DNA of 64,000 nucleotides from DATJLY01 sp963773665 (lineage in GTDB: Bacteria > Pseudomonadota > Alphaproteobacteria > ATCC43930 > CGMCC-115725): assembly GCA_963773665.1 (NCBI GenBank), contig CAVZBZ010000003.1, positions 248,001 through 312,000 of the forward strand, given 5' to 3'. Position numbers and translations under genes: made by a program. The notes under the pieces were generated by a model. It was not told the DNA's origin. It did not search any database and was given only the letters and a program-made list of their open reading frames with translations. Shown here piece after piece: positions 9,348 to 18,398 of this stretch. The stretch's first letter is position 1. The number at the start of each line of letters is the position of its first letter.

Positions 9348-11543
9348 ATGAGCGAGAATTTCCCGCGAAGGCTCGTGTCGACGCCGTGGTTCAAGGCCGC
9401 GATGGCGGTGCTGTCGGTGCTGTGCATGGCGCCCGGCGATTGCGGCGGCGGCGGCGGCGGGGGCGGATCGCCGGGCGACAATTACGTGGTGCCTGACCAG
9501 ACGACGCAGAATCTCACCGCGGTGCAGGTGGGCGCGATCATCAATCAGGCCGCCAACGAAGCGGTGCTGCGCGGGGCGCCGGCGATCGTCGCGGTCGTCG
9601 ACCGCGTCGGCAACGTGCTCGGCGTCGCGCGGGTCGATGTCACGGGCGTGGCATTTCCCGACGCCGGCGTCACCGCGACCTGCGCGGCGGCCCCGTGCGC
9701 GACCATCACCTCGCCGGACACGACCACGGGCGGGCTCGAGAAAATCCACGTGCCGACCGCCGCGGCGGCGATCTCGAAGGCGATCACCGGGGCCTATCTC
9801 TCATCCGGCGGCAATGCCTTCTCGACGCGCACGGCGAACCAGATCATCCAGGAGAACTTTCCGGTCGGCATCAATTTCATGCCCGGCGGCCCGCTGTTCG
9901 GCGTGCAGTTCAGCCAGCTCGTGTGCTCGGATCTGAGCACCATATCGGGAACGGCGGCGGTCGATGGCGGCGTCACCAACGGGCCGCACCGCTCGCCGCT
10001 CGGGCTGTCCGCCGACCCGGGCGGCATGCCGCTCTACATGAATGGCGTGCTCGTCGGCGGCATCGGCGTGATGAGCACCGCGTCCTACTCCATCAACACC
10101 ACCCGCACGCTTGCCGACAGCACCGATGAAGCGATCGCGCTTGCCGGGCAGATCGGCTTCGCGCCGCCCCCAGTGATCGAGGCGAGCAACATCTCGATCG
10201 GCGGGACGTTCCTCAATTATGTCGGCGCGACCATCGTCGCGTCTGTGCCGAGCGTCTTCGGCGGCGGCGGCGTCATAACGCCGACCGTGGTGCCCGGGTT
10301 CTTCAGGTTCAATGGCGGAGGCGCCAATCCACCCTTCTATGACGGGGTGAAACTCGGCACGCCCGCTTCCGGGATCGTGCCCGACAGCACTGTCGGGGCG
10401 CCGTCATATCCGGGAAGCAACACCTATGTGCTGGTCGATGCCGCGAATGTGCCGCGTTATCCGCCGACCGTGGCCGGCGCGGCCTTGCCGAGCGGGGACG
10501 GGGCGCAGATCACGGCGGCCGAGGCGCAGGTGCTGGTCGCGAACGCGCTCGCCGTCGCGAACCAGGCGCGCGCCGGTATCCGCATCCCGACCAACTCCGC
10601 GGCGCAGGTGACGGTCGCCGTGGTCGATCTCGACGGCAACATCCTGGCGATCGGCCGGTCTCCGGATGCCCCGGTCTTCGGCACCGACGTGGCGCTGCAG
10701 AAGGCGCGCTCGGCGGTGTTCTTCTCGCGCAGCGCCGGCGACCCCAAGAACGCCTTCACCGAAATAAGCGCGCTGCCCGGCGCCGCCGCGAGCAGCCCGT
10801 CGAACGGCTTCGCCTATTACATGAATGCCCAGGCCGTAACCGTCGACACTCCGCCGCTGTTCAATCGCAGCATCGCCTTCTCCGAACTCGCGATCGGCGC
10901 GCTGGCGCGGCCCTACATGCCCGATGGCGACGAAGGACACGGCAACGGGCCGCTGAGCCTGCCATTCCTCGCGCCCGGGACGGCGGGCCAGTGGAGCCCG
11001 TTCTCGGACGGGCTTCAGATCGACCTCGTCAAGCCGGATCTCGCGACGTTCCTGACCGCGGGCGCGGTACCTGCCTCGGGTTGCGGCACCAATGTCGGGC
11101 TGCCGCTCAATGTCTCGACCGAGCGCGGCAGCGTGGGCACGGCGGTCGGCCCCGGTGCCGTCAAGGTGACGCAGATCGCCAACGGGCTGCAGATCTTCTC
11201 CGGCGGCTTCCCGATCTATCGCGGCAACAACGAGATCGTCGGCGCGATCGGCATCTCGGGCGACGGCATCCTGCAGGATGCGCTCATCGCCTATATCGGG
11301 GTGCAAGGCGATCTGGCGAACATCGCCGTCGCGCCGGTCGGGACCACGCTTGTCGGGGCGGAGACCCTGTTCAACGCGCCCGCCGCCTTCCGTCCCGATT
11401 CCGGTCTCTCCGACACGACGCCGGGCATCGCAGGGGTCGTGTCCATTCCCAATCCGGGCGGCGGAACCTTCACGCCGCGCTACGTCCAATGCCCGCAATC
11501 GCCTTACATCACGTCGCGCGTGGCATCGACATGCGGGTCGTGA
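9348..11543 (+). CDS. Exported protein with two GlcG/HbpS-like (DUF336) domains
   Basis: In-frame ATGs occur at 9318, 9321 and 9348. The last is preceded by a G-rich site and gives a compact signal sequence (FKAAMAVLSVLCMAPGDC) followed by a run of glycines, as in many exported lipoproteins, although the lipobox is not canonical. The product is 731 residues. Two GlcG/HbpS-type domains are recognisable: one from about residue 54 (AIVAVVDRVGNVLGVARV) and one from about 387 (VTVAVVDLDGNILAIGRS), ending with IGAIGISGD-like motifs. Members of this family bind heme or other tetrapyrroles. Inside a multiheme operon it may handle heme or scaffold the outer complex; the exact role is unknown. Confidence 0.8.
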   Translation: MSENFPRRLVSTPWFKAAMAVLSVLCMAPGDCGGGGGGGGSPGDNYVVPDQTTQNLTAVQVGAIINQAANEAVLRGAPAIVAVVDRVGNVLGVARVDVTGVAFPDAGVTATCAAAPCATITSPDTTTGGLEKIHVPTAAAAISKAITGAYLSSGGNAFSTRTANQIIQENFPVGINFMPGGPLFGVQFSQLVCSDLSTISGTAAVDGGVTNGPHRSPLGLSADPGGMPLYMNGVLVGGIGVMSTASYSINTTRTLADSTDEAIALAGQIGFAPPPVIEASNISIGGTFLNYVGATIVASVPSVFGGGGVITPTVVPGFFRFNGGGANPPFYDGVKLGTPASGIVPDSTVGAPSYPGSNTYVLVDAANVPRYPPTVAGAALPSGDGAQITAAEAQVLVANALAVANQARAGIRIPTNSAAQVTVAVVDLDGNILAIGRSPDAPVFGTDVALQKARSAVFFSRSAGDPKNAFTEISALPGAAASSPSNGFAYYMNAQAVTVDTPPLFNRSIAFSELAIGALARPYMPDGDEGHGNGPLSLPFLAPGTAGQWSPFSDGLQIDLVKPDLATFLTAGAVPASGCGTNVGLPLNVSTERGSVGTAVGPGAVKVTQIANGLQIFSGGFPIYRGNNEIVGAIGISGDGILQDALIAYIGVQGDLANIAVAPVGTTLVGAETLFNAPAAFRPDSGLSDTTPGIAGVVSIPNPGGGTFTPRYVQCPQSPYITSRVASTCGS

Positions 11544-13375
11544 CGGCACTGGCGGCAGACGCGCTGCTGCCTCGACGCCGCCGGAGCGCGGCGGCGCTGG
11601 TGCTGGCGCTTGCCGCGTGTCTTGGCACCCAGCTCGCCGCGCGCGCCGACGATCCGGCCGACGAGCAGCAAGCGCAGAACGAGGGCCGCATTCCGGGCCA
11701 GGCTCCCGCGCCGGTGCCGCCGCCCGAGCTCGGCAATCCCACCGCCGTGCCGCCGCCGCAGCCGACGACGAGCGACATGTTCATCCCCGTCCCCGACCGC
11801 TGGCGCATCCTTGACGCGCTGGGGCGGCGCGAGAACATGTTCGACCCGTACAACACCAACAGCCTGAAGGGCGACAAGCCGATCTTCGGCCCGGACTGGT
11901 TCTTCAGCCTCGGCCTCATCGACGACATCCTGTACGAGCCGGCGCGCGTTCCGACGCCGGTGTCGTTCCAGCAAGCCGCGCAGCAGGGCGAGAACAGCGT
12001 GTTCGGCCGCTATGGCCGCACGCTGGTGACCAATACGACGCTCATCAATCTCGATCTCTTCAAGGGCGACACCGCCTATAAGCCGCCCGAGATCGAGTTC
12101 CGCGTCACCCCCGCCTTCAATTTCAATCACACGGATGTGGAGGAGCACGGCGTCGTCAATGCCGATCCGTCGTACGGCCTGACGCGCGACGATTCCTTCC
12201 CGGCGCTCCAGGAGGCGTTCGCCGACTACCACATCCGCAACGTGTCGGAGCGCTACGATTTCAATTCGATCCGCGTCGGCATCCAGCCGTTCTCGACCGA
12301 CTTCCGCGGGTTCCTGTTCCAGGACAACCAGCTCGGCGTTCGCCTCTTCGGCAATCGCGACAACAACCGCTGGCAATACAACCTGGCCTATTTCCGCCGC
12401 CTCGAGAAGGACACCAACAGCGGCCTCAACGACATCGAGAAGCAGCTCCGCAAGGACGATGTGTTCGTCGCCAATCTCTATCGCCAGGACATGCCGACGC
12501 AGGGGTTCACGTCGCAGGTGACCTATATCCGCAACGCCAACCACGAAGGCGGCGAGGTCTATTACGACAACAACAATTTCCTCGTCCGGCCGCTGCCGAT
12601 CGGCAACTTCGCCGGGTACAACTACGATGTGAACTACCTGGGCTACAACGGCGACGGGCATTTCGGCCGCCTGAACCTGACGGTCTCGACCTACTGGCAG
12701 TTCGGCCACCAGGACAACAACCCGTTCAGCCCGTCGCCGTTCAAGTCGCCGCAATATATCGACGGCTACTTCTTCGCGGCCGAGCCGTCGGTCGATTTCG
12801 ACTGGGTCCGCGTGCGCGGGTCGCTCTTGTACCAGAGCGGCGACGGCAACCCGCAGGGCGGCCGCGCCACCGGCTTCGACGCGATCTTCGAGAACCCGCA
12901 ATTCGCCGGCGCGGATTCGAGCTACTGGATCCGGCAGGGCATTCCCTTGATCGGCGGCGGCGGGCTCGGATTGTCGCAGCCGAACGGCGTCCTGGCCGAT
13001 CTGCGCTCGTCGAAGAACGAGGGGCAGTCGAACTTCACCAATCCCGGCCTCATGCTTGGCGGCGTCGGCGCCGATTTCGACATCCTGCCCGAGCTGCGCA
13101 TTTCCGGGAACGCCAACTACCTGCGCTTCGTCAACACGGCGACGCTCGAGCTGCTGCGCCACCAGGCGAACATCTCCGACGAGATCGGCTGGGACCTGTC
13201 GGTCGCGGTCACGTACCGCCCGCTCAATTCGCAGAACGTCGTGCTGCGCGCCTCGGCCGCGACGCTCGTGCCGCGCGCGGGATTGAACGCGCTCTATCAG
13301 ACCGGCAACGTCTCGCCGTTCTCCGGCGGGAACTTCCTTTATTCTGCTCTTTTCAACGTCATCCTGACATATTGA
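11531..13375 (+). CDS. Large outer-membrane beta-barrel protein, probable porin of a porin-cytochrome complex
   Basis: The ATG at 11531 overlaps the end of the previous gene by 13 bases. The 614-residue product has an Arg-rich signal peptide (LPRRRRSAAALVLALAA, cleavage near AARA-DD), a Pro-rich linker, then alternating amphipathic strands rich in Tyr, Phe and Asn, and it ends in aromatic Tyr (FNVILTY) as outer-membrane barrels do. No CXXCH is present. It resembles alginate/OprB-like or DUF1302-type barrels in composition, but I cannot place it in a family. Lying between two decaheme genes, it is a good candidate for the MtrB/PioB-like pore that holds an outer-membrane cytochrome. That is positional inference. 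Confidence 0.8.
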   Translation: MRVVTALAADALLPRRRRSAAALVLALAACLGTQLAARADDPADEQQAQNEGRIPGQAPAPVPPPELGNPTAVPPPQPTTSDMFIPVPDRWRILDALGRRENMFDPYNTNSLKGDKPIFGPDWFFSLGLIDDILYEPARVPTPVSFQQAAQQGENSVFGRYGRTLVTNTTLINLDLFKGDTAYKPPEIEFRVTPAFNFNHTDVEEHGVVNADPSYGLTRDDSFPALQEAFADYHIRNVSERYDFNSIRVGIQPFSTDFRGFLFQDNQLGVRLFGNRDNNRWQYNLAYFRRLEKDTNSGLNDIEKQLRKDDVFVANLYRQDMPTQGFTSQVTYIRNANHEGGEVYYDNNNFLVRPLPIGNFAGYNYDVNYLGYNGDGHFGRLNLTVSTYWQFGHQDNNPFSPSPFKSPQYIDGYFFAAEPSVDFDWVRVRGSLLYQSGDGNPQGGRATGFDAIFENPQFAGADSSYWIRQGIPLIGGGGLGLSQPNGVLADLRSSKNEGQSNFTNPGLMLGGVGADFDILPELRISGNANYLRFVNTATLELLRHQANISDEIGWDLSVAVTYRPLNSQNVVLRASAATLVPRAGLNALYQTGNVSPFSGGNFLYSALFNVILTY

Positions 13376-13378
13376 GAC

Positions 13379-16300
13379 ATGGCAGCCCGGGCGATCATGG
13401 CGGCGGTTCTGGCGGTCGGGCTTCTCGCCTCGGGAATTGGCCGCGCCGCCGAGGAGGAGAGTCCGCAGGACATCGACTATGCGGCATCTCCGCCGGCGCC
13501 GGCGATGCAGACCCCCGCCGCGGCGGAGGCGAAGACCGCCGGCTGCATGAGCTGCCACACCGAGACCGATTCGCGCACGATGCACACGAGCGCCGGCGTC
13601 AATCTCGGCTGCACCGATTGCCACGGCGGCGATGCCGGCGTGATGCGCTCCAATGTCGTGGCGCAGGGGAGCGATCAATATCGCAGCCTCGAGGAACGGG
13701 CGCATGTCCAGCCGCGCTATCCCGAGACATGGCGCTGGCCGTCCTCCGCCAAGCCCGAGGAAAGCTACACGCTCCTCAATCGCGAGGCGCCGGAATTCAT
13801 CCGCTTCGAGAATCCGAGCGACTATCGCGTCGCGCGCGAGGCGTGCGGCGCGTGCCATCTCGGCATCATCCAGGCGGCCGAGCGCTCGCTGATGGCGACG
13901 GCGGCGCATTTCTGGGGCGCGGCGTCCTACAACAACGGCATCGTCCCGTTCAAGCATTCGATCCTCGGCGAGGCCTATACGCCCGACGGCAAGCCCGCGA
14001 GCCTTATGGCGCCCGTGAAGCCGACGCCGGAGATGACGCACGACCATGGCATCATCGCGCAGATCTTTCCGCTGCCGGCGTGGGAGGTCTATCCTCCCGC
14101 CGACATCTTCCGGGTGTTCGAGCGCGGCGGCCGCAACATCAACAGCACCTTCGCCGAGGTCGGATTGCCGGATTCGAACGGCGAGCTGCAGCGCATCGAG
14201 GAGCCGGGCCGGCCCGATCTCCATCAATCGAACCGCGGTCCCGGCACGGGCCTGCGCGTGTCGATCCCGGTCCTCAACATCACCAAGACCCGCCTCAACG
14301 ACCCGTTCACCTGGTTCATGGGCACGAACGACAACCCGGGCGACTACCGCAATTCCGGCTGCGCGTCATGCCACGTCGTCTATGCCAACAACCGCAACGT
14401 CGAGGCCTCGGGGCCTTATGCCAAGTACGGCAATCGCGGCATGAGCGAGTCGGTCGATCCGACCATCCCGCACAACGAGTCGGCGCATCCGCTGCGCCAC
14501 GTGATGACGAACGCCATCCCGACCGCGCAATGCATGATCTGCCACATGCACCAGCCGAACCTGTTCATGAACACGTGGCTCGGCTACACCATGTGGGACT
14601 ATGAGACGGGCGCGCCGCAGATGTGGCCCAAGGACGAGAAGCACCCCTCGATCGCCGAGCAGCGCAAGATCCTCGACCGCAATCCCGAGGGCGCCGCCAT
14701 ACGCGGCAACTGGGCGAGCTATGACTTCACCGCCGACGACAGCGAGCTCAATCCGCAGATCAAGGACACGCAGTTCGCCGACTATCACGGCCACGGCTGG
14801 AACTTCCGCGCGATCTTCAAGCGCGACCGCAAGGGCAACCTGCTCGACGACCGCAACAACATCATTGCGAGCGACGACCCGGAGAAATTCGAGAAGGCAG
14901 TCCATCTCGAATCGGTCCACATCGAATACGGCATGCATTGCGTCGACTGCCACTTCGCGCAGGACGCGCACGGCAGCGGCCACATCTACGACGAGGTCCA
15001 GGCGGCGATCGAGATCGCCTGCGCCGACTGCCACGGCACGGCGACCAAATATCCCGATCTCCATGCGAGCGGCCCGGCGGCGGGTCCGGCTCCCTATAAC
15101 GACCTGTCGCTCCTGCGCACGGCCGACGGGCGCGCGCGCTTCGAATGGCGCGACGGCCATCTCTTTCAGCGCTCGGCGCTCTATCCCAACCTCGAATGGG
15201 AGGTGAAGCTCGTCAAGGACACGGTCGATCCGTCGAAGCCCGAATACAATCCGCGCGCTGCGCGGGCGAAGCTCATGTCGCTGGGCACCTCGATGAAATG
15301 GGGACCGGGGGTCCCCGAATCCGAGCTCGCCCATTCCAACGACAAGATGGCGTGCTTCACCTGCCACCTGTCCTGGACCACGAGCTGCGCCGGCTGCCAC
15401 CTGCCGATCGAGGCCAACTGGAAGACCGAGCGGCATCATTACGAGGGCGGCGAGACGCGCAACTTCGCCACCTACAATCCCCAGGTCGCGCGCGACGACA
15501 TGTTCCAGCTCGGCATCGCCGGCACGATCAAGGGCAACATCATCGCCCCCATCGCCTCGCGCTCGGCGCTGGTCTTGAGCTCGACCAACGTCAACCGCTC
15601 GCACATCTACGTGCAGCAGGCGCCGGTATCGTCCTCGGGCTATTCGAGCCAGGCCTTCTCGGCGCACTATCCGCACACCGAGCGCAAGACCGAGACCAAG
15701 ACCTGCACCGATTGCCACATCTCGGATCGGAACGACAACAACGCGATCATGGCGCAGCTCCTGCTCTACGGCACGAACTTCGTCAATTTCGTGGGCCTCA
15801 ACGCCTGGGTCGGCGAGGAGCGCCGGATCGAAGCGGTGCGCGTCACGCACTGGGACGAGCCGCAGGCCGTGATCGGCAGCTATCTGGAGAAATATGCCTA
15901 TCCCGACGACTACAAGGCGCACGAGGCGGCCGGCCGCGAGCTGAAGGAGGCTTACGGCCATTCCTCGAACGAGGCGCGCTGCCTGCAATTGCGCGGCGAA
16001 TATCTCTATGTCGCCGAGGGCAGCGACGGGATGCGCGTCTATGACGTGGCGTCGATCGCCAACAAGGACATCTCCGAGCGCATTATCACCGCGCCGTTCT
16101 CGCCCTTGGGCCACGACACGCACATCGCCTCGAAGGACGCGACCTGCGTCGTGCTGCCGACGAACCAGCCGATCAATCCCGAGCGCAACGCCGGCATGCA
16201 GCAGCCGATCCTGCCCGCGACCGATTTCGCCAAGACCATGCTCGAGGACAATGAAGAGCAGCCGATGCATCCGCTCTACAAATACGCCTACATCACGGAT

Positions 16301-17206
16301 GCGAAGGAAGGCCTCATCCTGACCAACGTCAACACGCTCCAGGACGGCGAGCCGCGCAACAATTTCCTGAAGCGCGCTCTCACCTGGAACGAGGGCGGCA
16401 TCCTCGCCGGCGCGCGCCATCTGGCGATCGCCGGGACCCATTTCTACGTGAGCTGCGACAAGGGCGTCGTCGAGCTCGACATGGACGACCCGCTCCATCC
16501 CAGGGTGATGGCGGTCATCCCGATCGCGGGCGCCGAGGCGACCTATGTGCAGTTCCGCTATCTCTTCGTCGTGGGCTTGGCCGGGTTCGATGTCGTCGAC
16601 ATCACCGATCCGATGCAGCCCGAAATCGTCGCGGGCGCGCACATGGCATTGGCTCACGCCACCCGCGTCACCGTCACCCGCACCTATGCCTATGTCGCCG
16701 ACGGGCCGGACGGCATCGCCATCATCGATGTCGAGCGGCCCGAGCAGCCGAAGCTCTACCTGCAATACACCGCGGACGGGAAGCTTACGGACGTCGAGGA
16801 CGTGGCGATCGGTGCGACCAACGCCTCGCTCTTCGCCTATGTCGCCGACGGCAAGGCCGGGCTCAAGGTGATCCAGCTCCTTGCGCCCGACACCCAGCCC
16901 GACTTCTACGGCTTCTCGCCCGATCCGAAGCCCGAGCTGATCGCGTGGTACAAGACGGCGTCGCCCGCGCTCGCCTTGTCGCGCGGGCTCGAGCGCGACC
17001 GCGGCGTCGACGAGACCGGCCACCAGATCGCCGTCTTCGGCCGCATCGGCTCGCGCCCGTTCAATGCGGCCGAGATGCGGAAATTCTATATCGGCCCCGA
17101 CGGCAAGCTCTTCACGGTGAGCGACAAGGTCAAGATGGAGGACTTCGTCCCGCCCTCCCGCAGCGCCTCCGGCCGAGCCGCGGAATTGGCGTCCCCAAAA
17201 AACTAA
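13379..17206 (+). CDS. Secreted decaheme cytochrome c with C-terminal LVIVD beta-propeller
   Basis: It starts three bases after the barrel gene. The 1275-residue product has a cleavable signal peptide (AVLAVGLLASGIGRAA) and ten CXXCH motifs from residue 56 to about 780 (CMSCH, CTDCH, CGACH, CASCH, CMICH, CVDCH, CADCH, CFTCH, CAGCH, CTDCH). From about residue 870 to 1240 come repeated LVIVD-type blades such as YLYVAEGSDGMRVYDV, YLFVVGLAGFDVVDI and YAYVADGPDGIAIIDV. Multiheme proteins with large periplasmic or surface propellers fit terminal electron transfer or extracellular electron exchange. There is no lipobox, so surface attachment would need the barrel or secretion machinery. It is the last gene of the operon. 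Confidence 0.92.
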   Translation: MAARAIMAAVLAVGLLASGIGRAAEEESPQDIDYAASPPAPAMQTPAAAEAKTAGCMSCHTETDSRTMHTSAGVNLGCTDCHGGDAGVMRSNVVAQGSDQYRSLEERAHVQPRYPETWRWPSSAKPEESYTLLNREAPEFIRFENPSDYRVAREACGACHLGIIQAAERSLMATAAHFWGAASYNNGIVPFKHSILGEAYTPDGKPASLMAPVKPTPEMTHDHGIIAQIFPLPAWEVYPPADIFRVFERGGRNINSTFAEVGLPDSNGELQRIEEPGRPDLHQSNRGPGTGLRVSIPVLNITKTRLNDPFTWFMGTNDNPGDYRNSGCASCHVVYANNRNVEASGPYAKYGNRGMSESVDPTIPHNESAHPLRHVMTNAIPTAQCMICHMHQPNLFMNTWLGYTMWDYETGAPQMWPKDEKHPSIAEQRKILDRNPEGAAIRGNWASYDFTADDSELNPQIKDTQFADYHGHGWNFRAIFKRDRKGNLLDDRNNIIASDDPEKFEKAVHLESVHIEYGMHCVDCHFAQDAHGSGHIYDEVQAAIEIACADCHGTATKYPDLHASGPAAGPAPYNDLSLLRTADGRARFEWRDGHLFQRSALYPNLEWEVKLVKDTVDPSKPEYNPRAARAKLMSLGTSMKWGPGVPESELAHSNDKMACFTCHLSWTTSCAGCHLPIEANWKTERHHYEGGETRNFATYNPQVARDDMFQLGIAGTIKGNIIAPIASRSALVLSSTNVNRSHIYVQQAPVSSSGYSSQAFSAHYPHTERKTETKTCTDCHISDRNDNNAIMAQLLLYGTNFVNFVGLNAWVGEERRIEAVRVTHWDEPQAVIGSYLEKYAYPDDYKAHEAAGRELKEAYGHSSNEARCLQLRGEYLYVAEGSDGMRVYDVASIANKDISERIITAPFSPLGHDTHIASKDATCVVLPTNQPINPERNAGMQQPILPATDFAKTMLEDNEEQPMHPLYKYAYITDAKEGLILTNVNTLQDGEPRNNFLKRALTWNEGGILAGARHLAIAGTHFYVSCDKGVVELDMDDPLHPRVMAVIPIAGAEATYVQFRYLFVVGLAGFDVVDITDPMQPEIVAGAHMALAHATRVTVTRTYAYVADGPDGIAIIDVERPEQPKLYLQYTADGKLTDVEDVAIGATNASLFAYVADGKAGLKVIQLLAPDTQPDFYGFSPDPKPELIAWYKTASPALALSRGLERDRGVDETGHQIAVFGRIGSRPFNAAEMRKFYIGPDGKLFTVSDKVKMEDFVPPSRSASGRAAELASPKN

Positions 17207-17226
17207 GTTATTGATTTGCCTTATAA

Positions 17227-17309
17227 AAAATTGGCTTCGTTCGGTAGAATCGCATTCCGCGCGTAGGCCGCCGCGCGCACCCCGGCGGCAAAATTGGGTT
17301 CGTTCGGTA
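17227..17309. repeat. Imperfect direct repeat, 63-base period, in the operon-end gap
   Basis: Two copies of AAAATTGG(C/G)TTCGTTCGGTA occur at 17227-17246 and 17290-17309, with patchy similarity continuing downstream. They lie in the 200-base gap between the convergent decaheme and type II secretion genes. The rest of the gap (to 17406) holds no gene I can support. Similar short dispersed motifs are common between alphaproteobacterial genes, so this may be a small dispersed repeat rather than a binding site. Confidence 0.5.
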
Positions 17310-17406
17310 ATTTCGCCGTTCGCCGCATACGCCCGACAGGGCCCGCCCCTTGACCGCTTATTACGTACGACCGCCTATGTGACGCGCCGGTGAGCTTGCG
17401 TCAAGC

Positions 17407-17862
17407 CTATCGCGCCGGCGCCGGCGCCTTGAGGGCGAGGGACGCGTCGGCGCCGGCGGGCGAGGCGAGCAGCACGCGATCGCTCTCGATCTTGCGCACG
17501 GTCCAGCCCTCCACAGCGCCGCCCTCGGCGAGTTCGAGCGCGGGGCCGCCCGCGATCGGGGCCAGCAACGCATGGCGCGCGGCGCCTGCGATCACGATGC
17601 CCAAAAGCCGGTAGCGCGTCTCGATCGCCGAGGCGGCGCGGGCGGCGTCGGGCCGCCGCGTCGGCGCGAATAGCGGCCGCGCCGCGATCGCCGCGAAATC
17701 CGCGAACGGCGGCAGCGCCGGCACGCGCGGCAGGGCTTCGCCTTGCGCCGGCGCCGGGACGGATGCCGGCGCGAAGCGGCCGGGCAGCCAGGGCATGAGC
17801 GTGAGCGCCGCCAGCGCCAGAGTGGCGGCGACGAGCGGCAGCGGCGCGCTGCGCGCGCTCAC
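17407..17862 (-). CDS. Type II secretion protein GspN/GspC-like
   Basis: The last gene of the secretion operon uses GTG at 17862, overlapping the gspM stop as GTGA. The 151-residue product has one N-terminal membrane helix (PLPLVAATLALAALTLMPWL), a Pro/Ala linker, then a small homology-region-like beta domain (IAARPLFAPTRRP, YRLLGIVIAG, WTVRKIESDRVLL). That organisation matches the clamp protein GspC N-terminal homology region, or the short 'GspN' of alphaproteobacteria, with no PDZ or second domain. It would link the inner-membrane platform to the secretin. The C versus N assignment is uncertain. Confidence 0.72.
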   Translation of the reverse strand: MSARSAPLPLVAATLALAALTLMPWLPGRFAPASVPAPAQGEALPRVPALPPFADFAAIAARPLFAPTRRPDAARAASAIETRYRLLGIVIAGAARHALLAPIAGGPALELAEGGAVEGWTVRKIESDRVLLASPAGADASLALKAPAPAR

Positions 17863-18359
17863 GACTGCGCCCCCGCCCGGAAAGCCGAAACGTCGAATTC
17901 GAAATCGAGCGGGCCCGAATTCGCGCCCTGCGGCGCTGCGCGCGCGGCAATGTGCAGATTGTCGGGATAGAGGAGCGGGCGCGACGCTGCGACCGCATAG
18001 AGGAGCCGCGCGATCCCGGATGCGTCGCCGCGCGCGCGCAGGCGAAGTGCGACGCGCGCCGCGCCCGCAAGCGTGTCGGCGGGCATCACCTGCATCCCCT
18101 CGATCTCGACATCGGCGGCAAGCGCCGCGTGCTTCAGCGTCTCCTGCAGAAGGGCTGCGGCTTCCGCGTCGGAGATCGCCGGAAGGAGGATCGACGCTGC
18201 TTCGTCCGGCCGCGAATCCTTCGCCGCGACGAGCGCGCGGTCGCGCGCGAGCGTCTCCGCCGCCGCCGCCAGCGCTTGCGCATCGTTTTCGCGGAAGTCC
18301 CGGTAAAGCGCGATGGGCCCGAGCCACAGCGCCGCAAGCAGCGCCAGAAGGATCGCCAC
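17859..18359 (-). CDS. gspM: Type II secretion protein GspM
   Basis: About 166 residues from the GTG at 18359; the frame is open further up to the gspL stop at 18399, so a CTG start at 18395 (LPEQFSLSRAAA) is also possible. It has one N-terminal helix (AILLALLAALWLGPIAL) followed by a predicted coiled region and a ferredoxin-like fold with the pattern SRPLLYPDNLHI common to GspM type-b proteins. It normally pairs with GspL in the inner-membrane platform. It lies directly after gspL and overlaps the downstream gene. Identification rests on position, size and topology more than on strict motifs. Confidence 0.75.
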   Translation of the reverse strand: MAILLALLAALWLGPIALYRDFRENDAQALAAAAETLARDRALVAAKDSRPDEAASILLPAISDAEAAALLQETLKHAALAADVEIEGMQVMPADTLAGAARVALRLRARGDASGIARLLYAVAASRPLLYPDNLHIAARAAPQGANSGPLDFEFDVSAFRAGAQS

Positions 18360-18398
18360 GGCCGCGGCGCGCGACAGCGAAAATTGCTCCGGCAGAAG

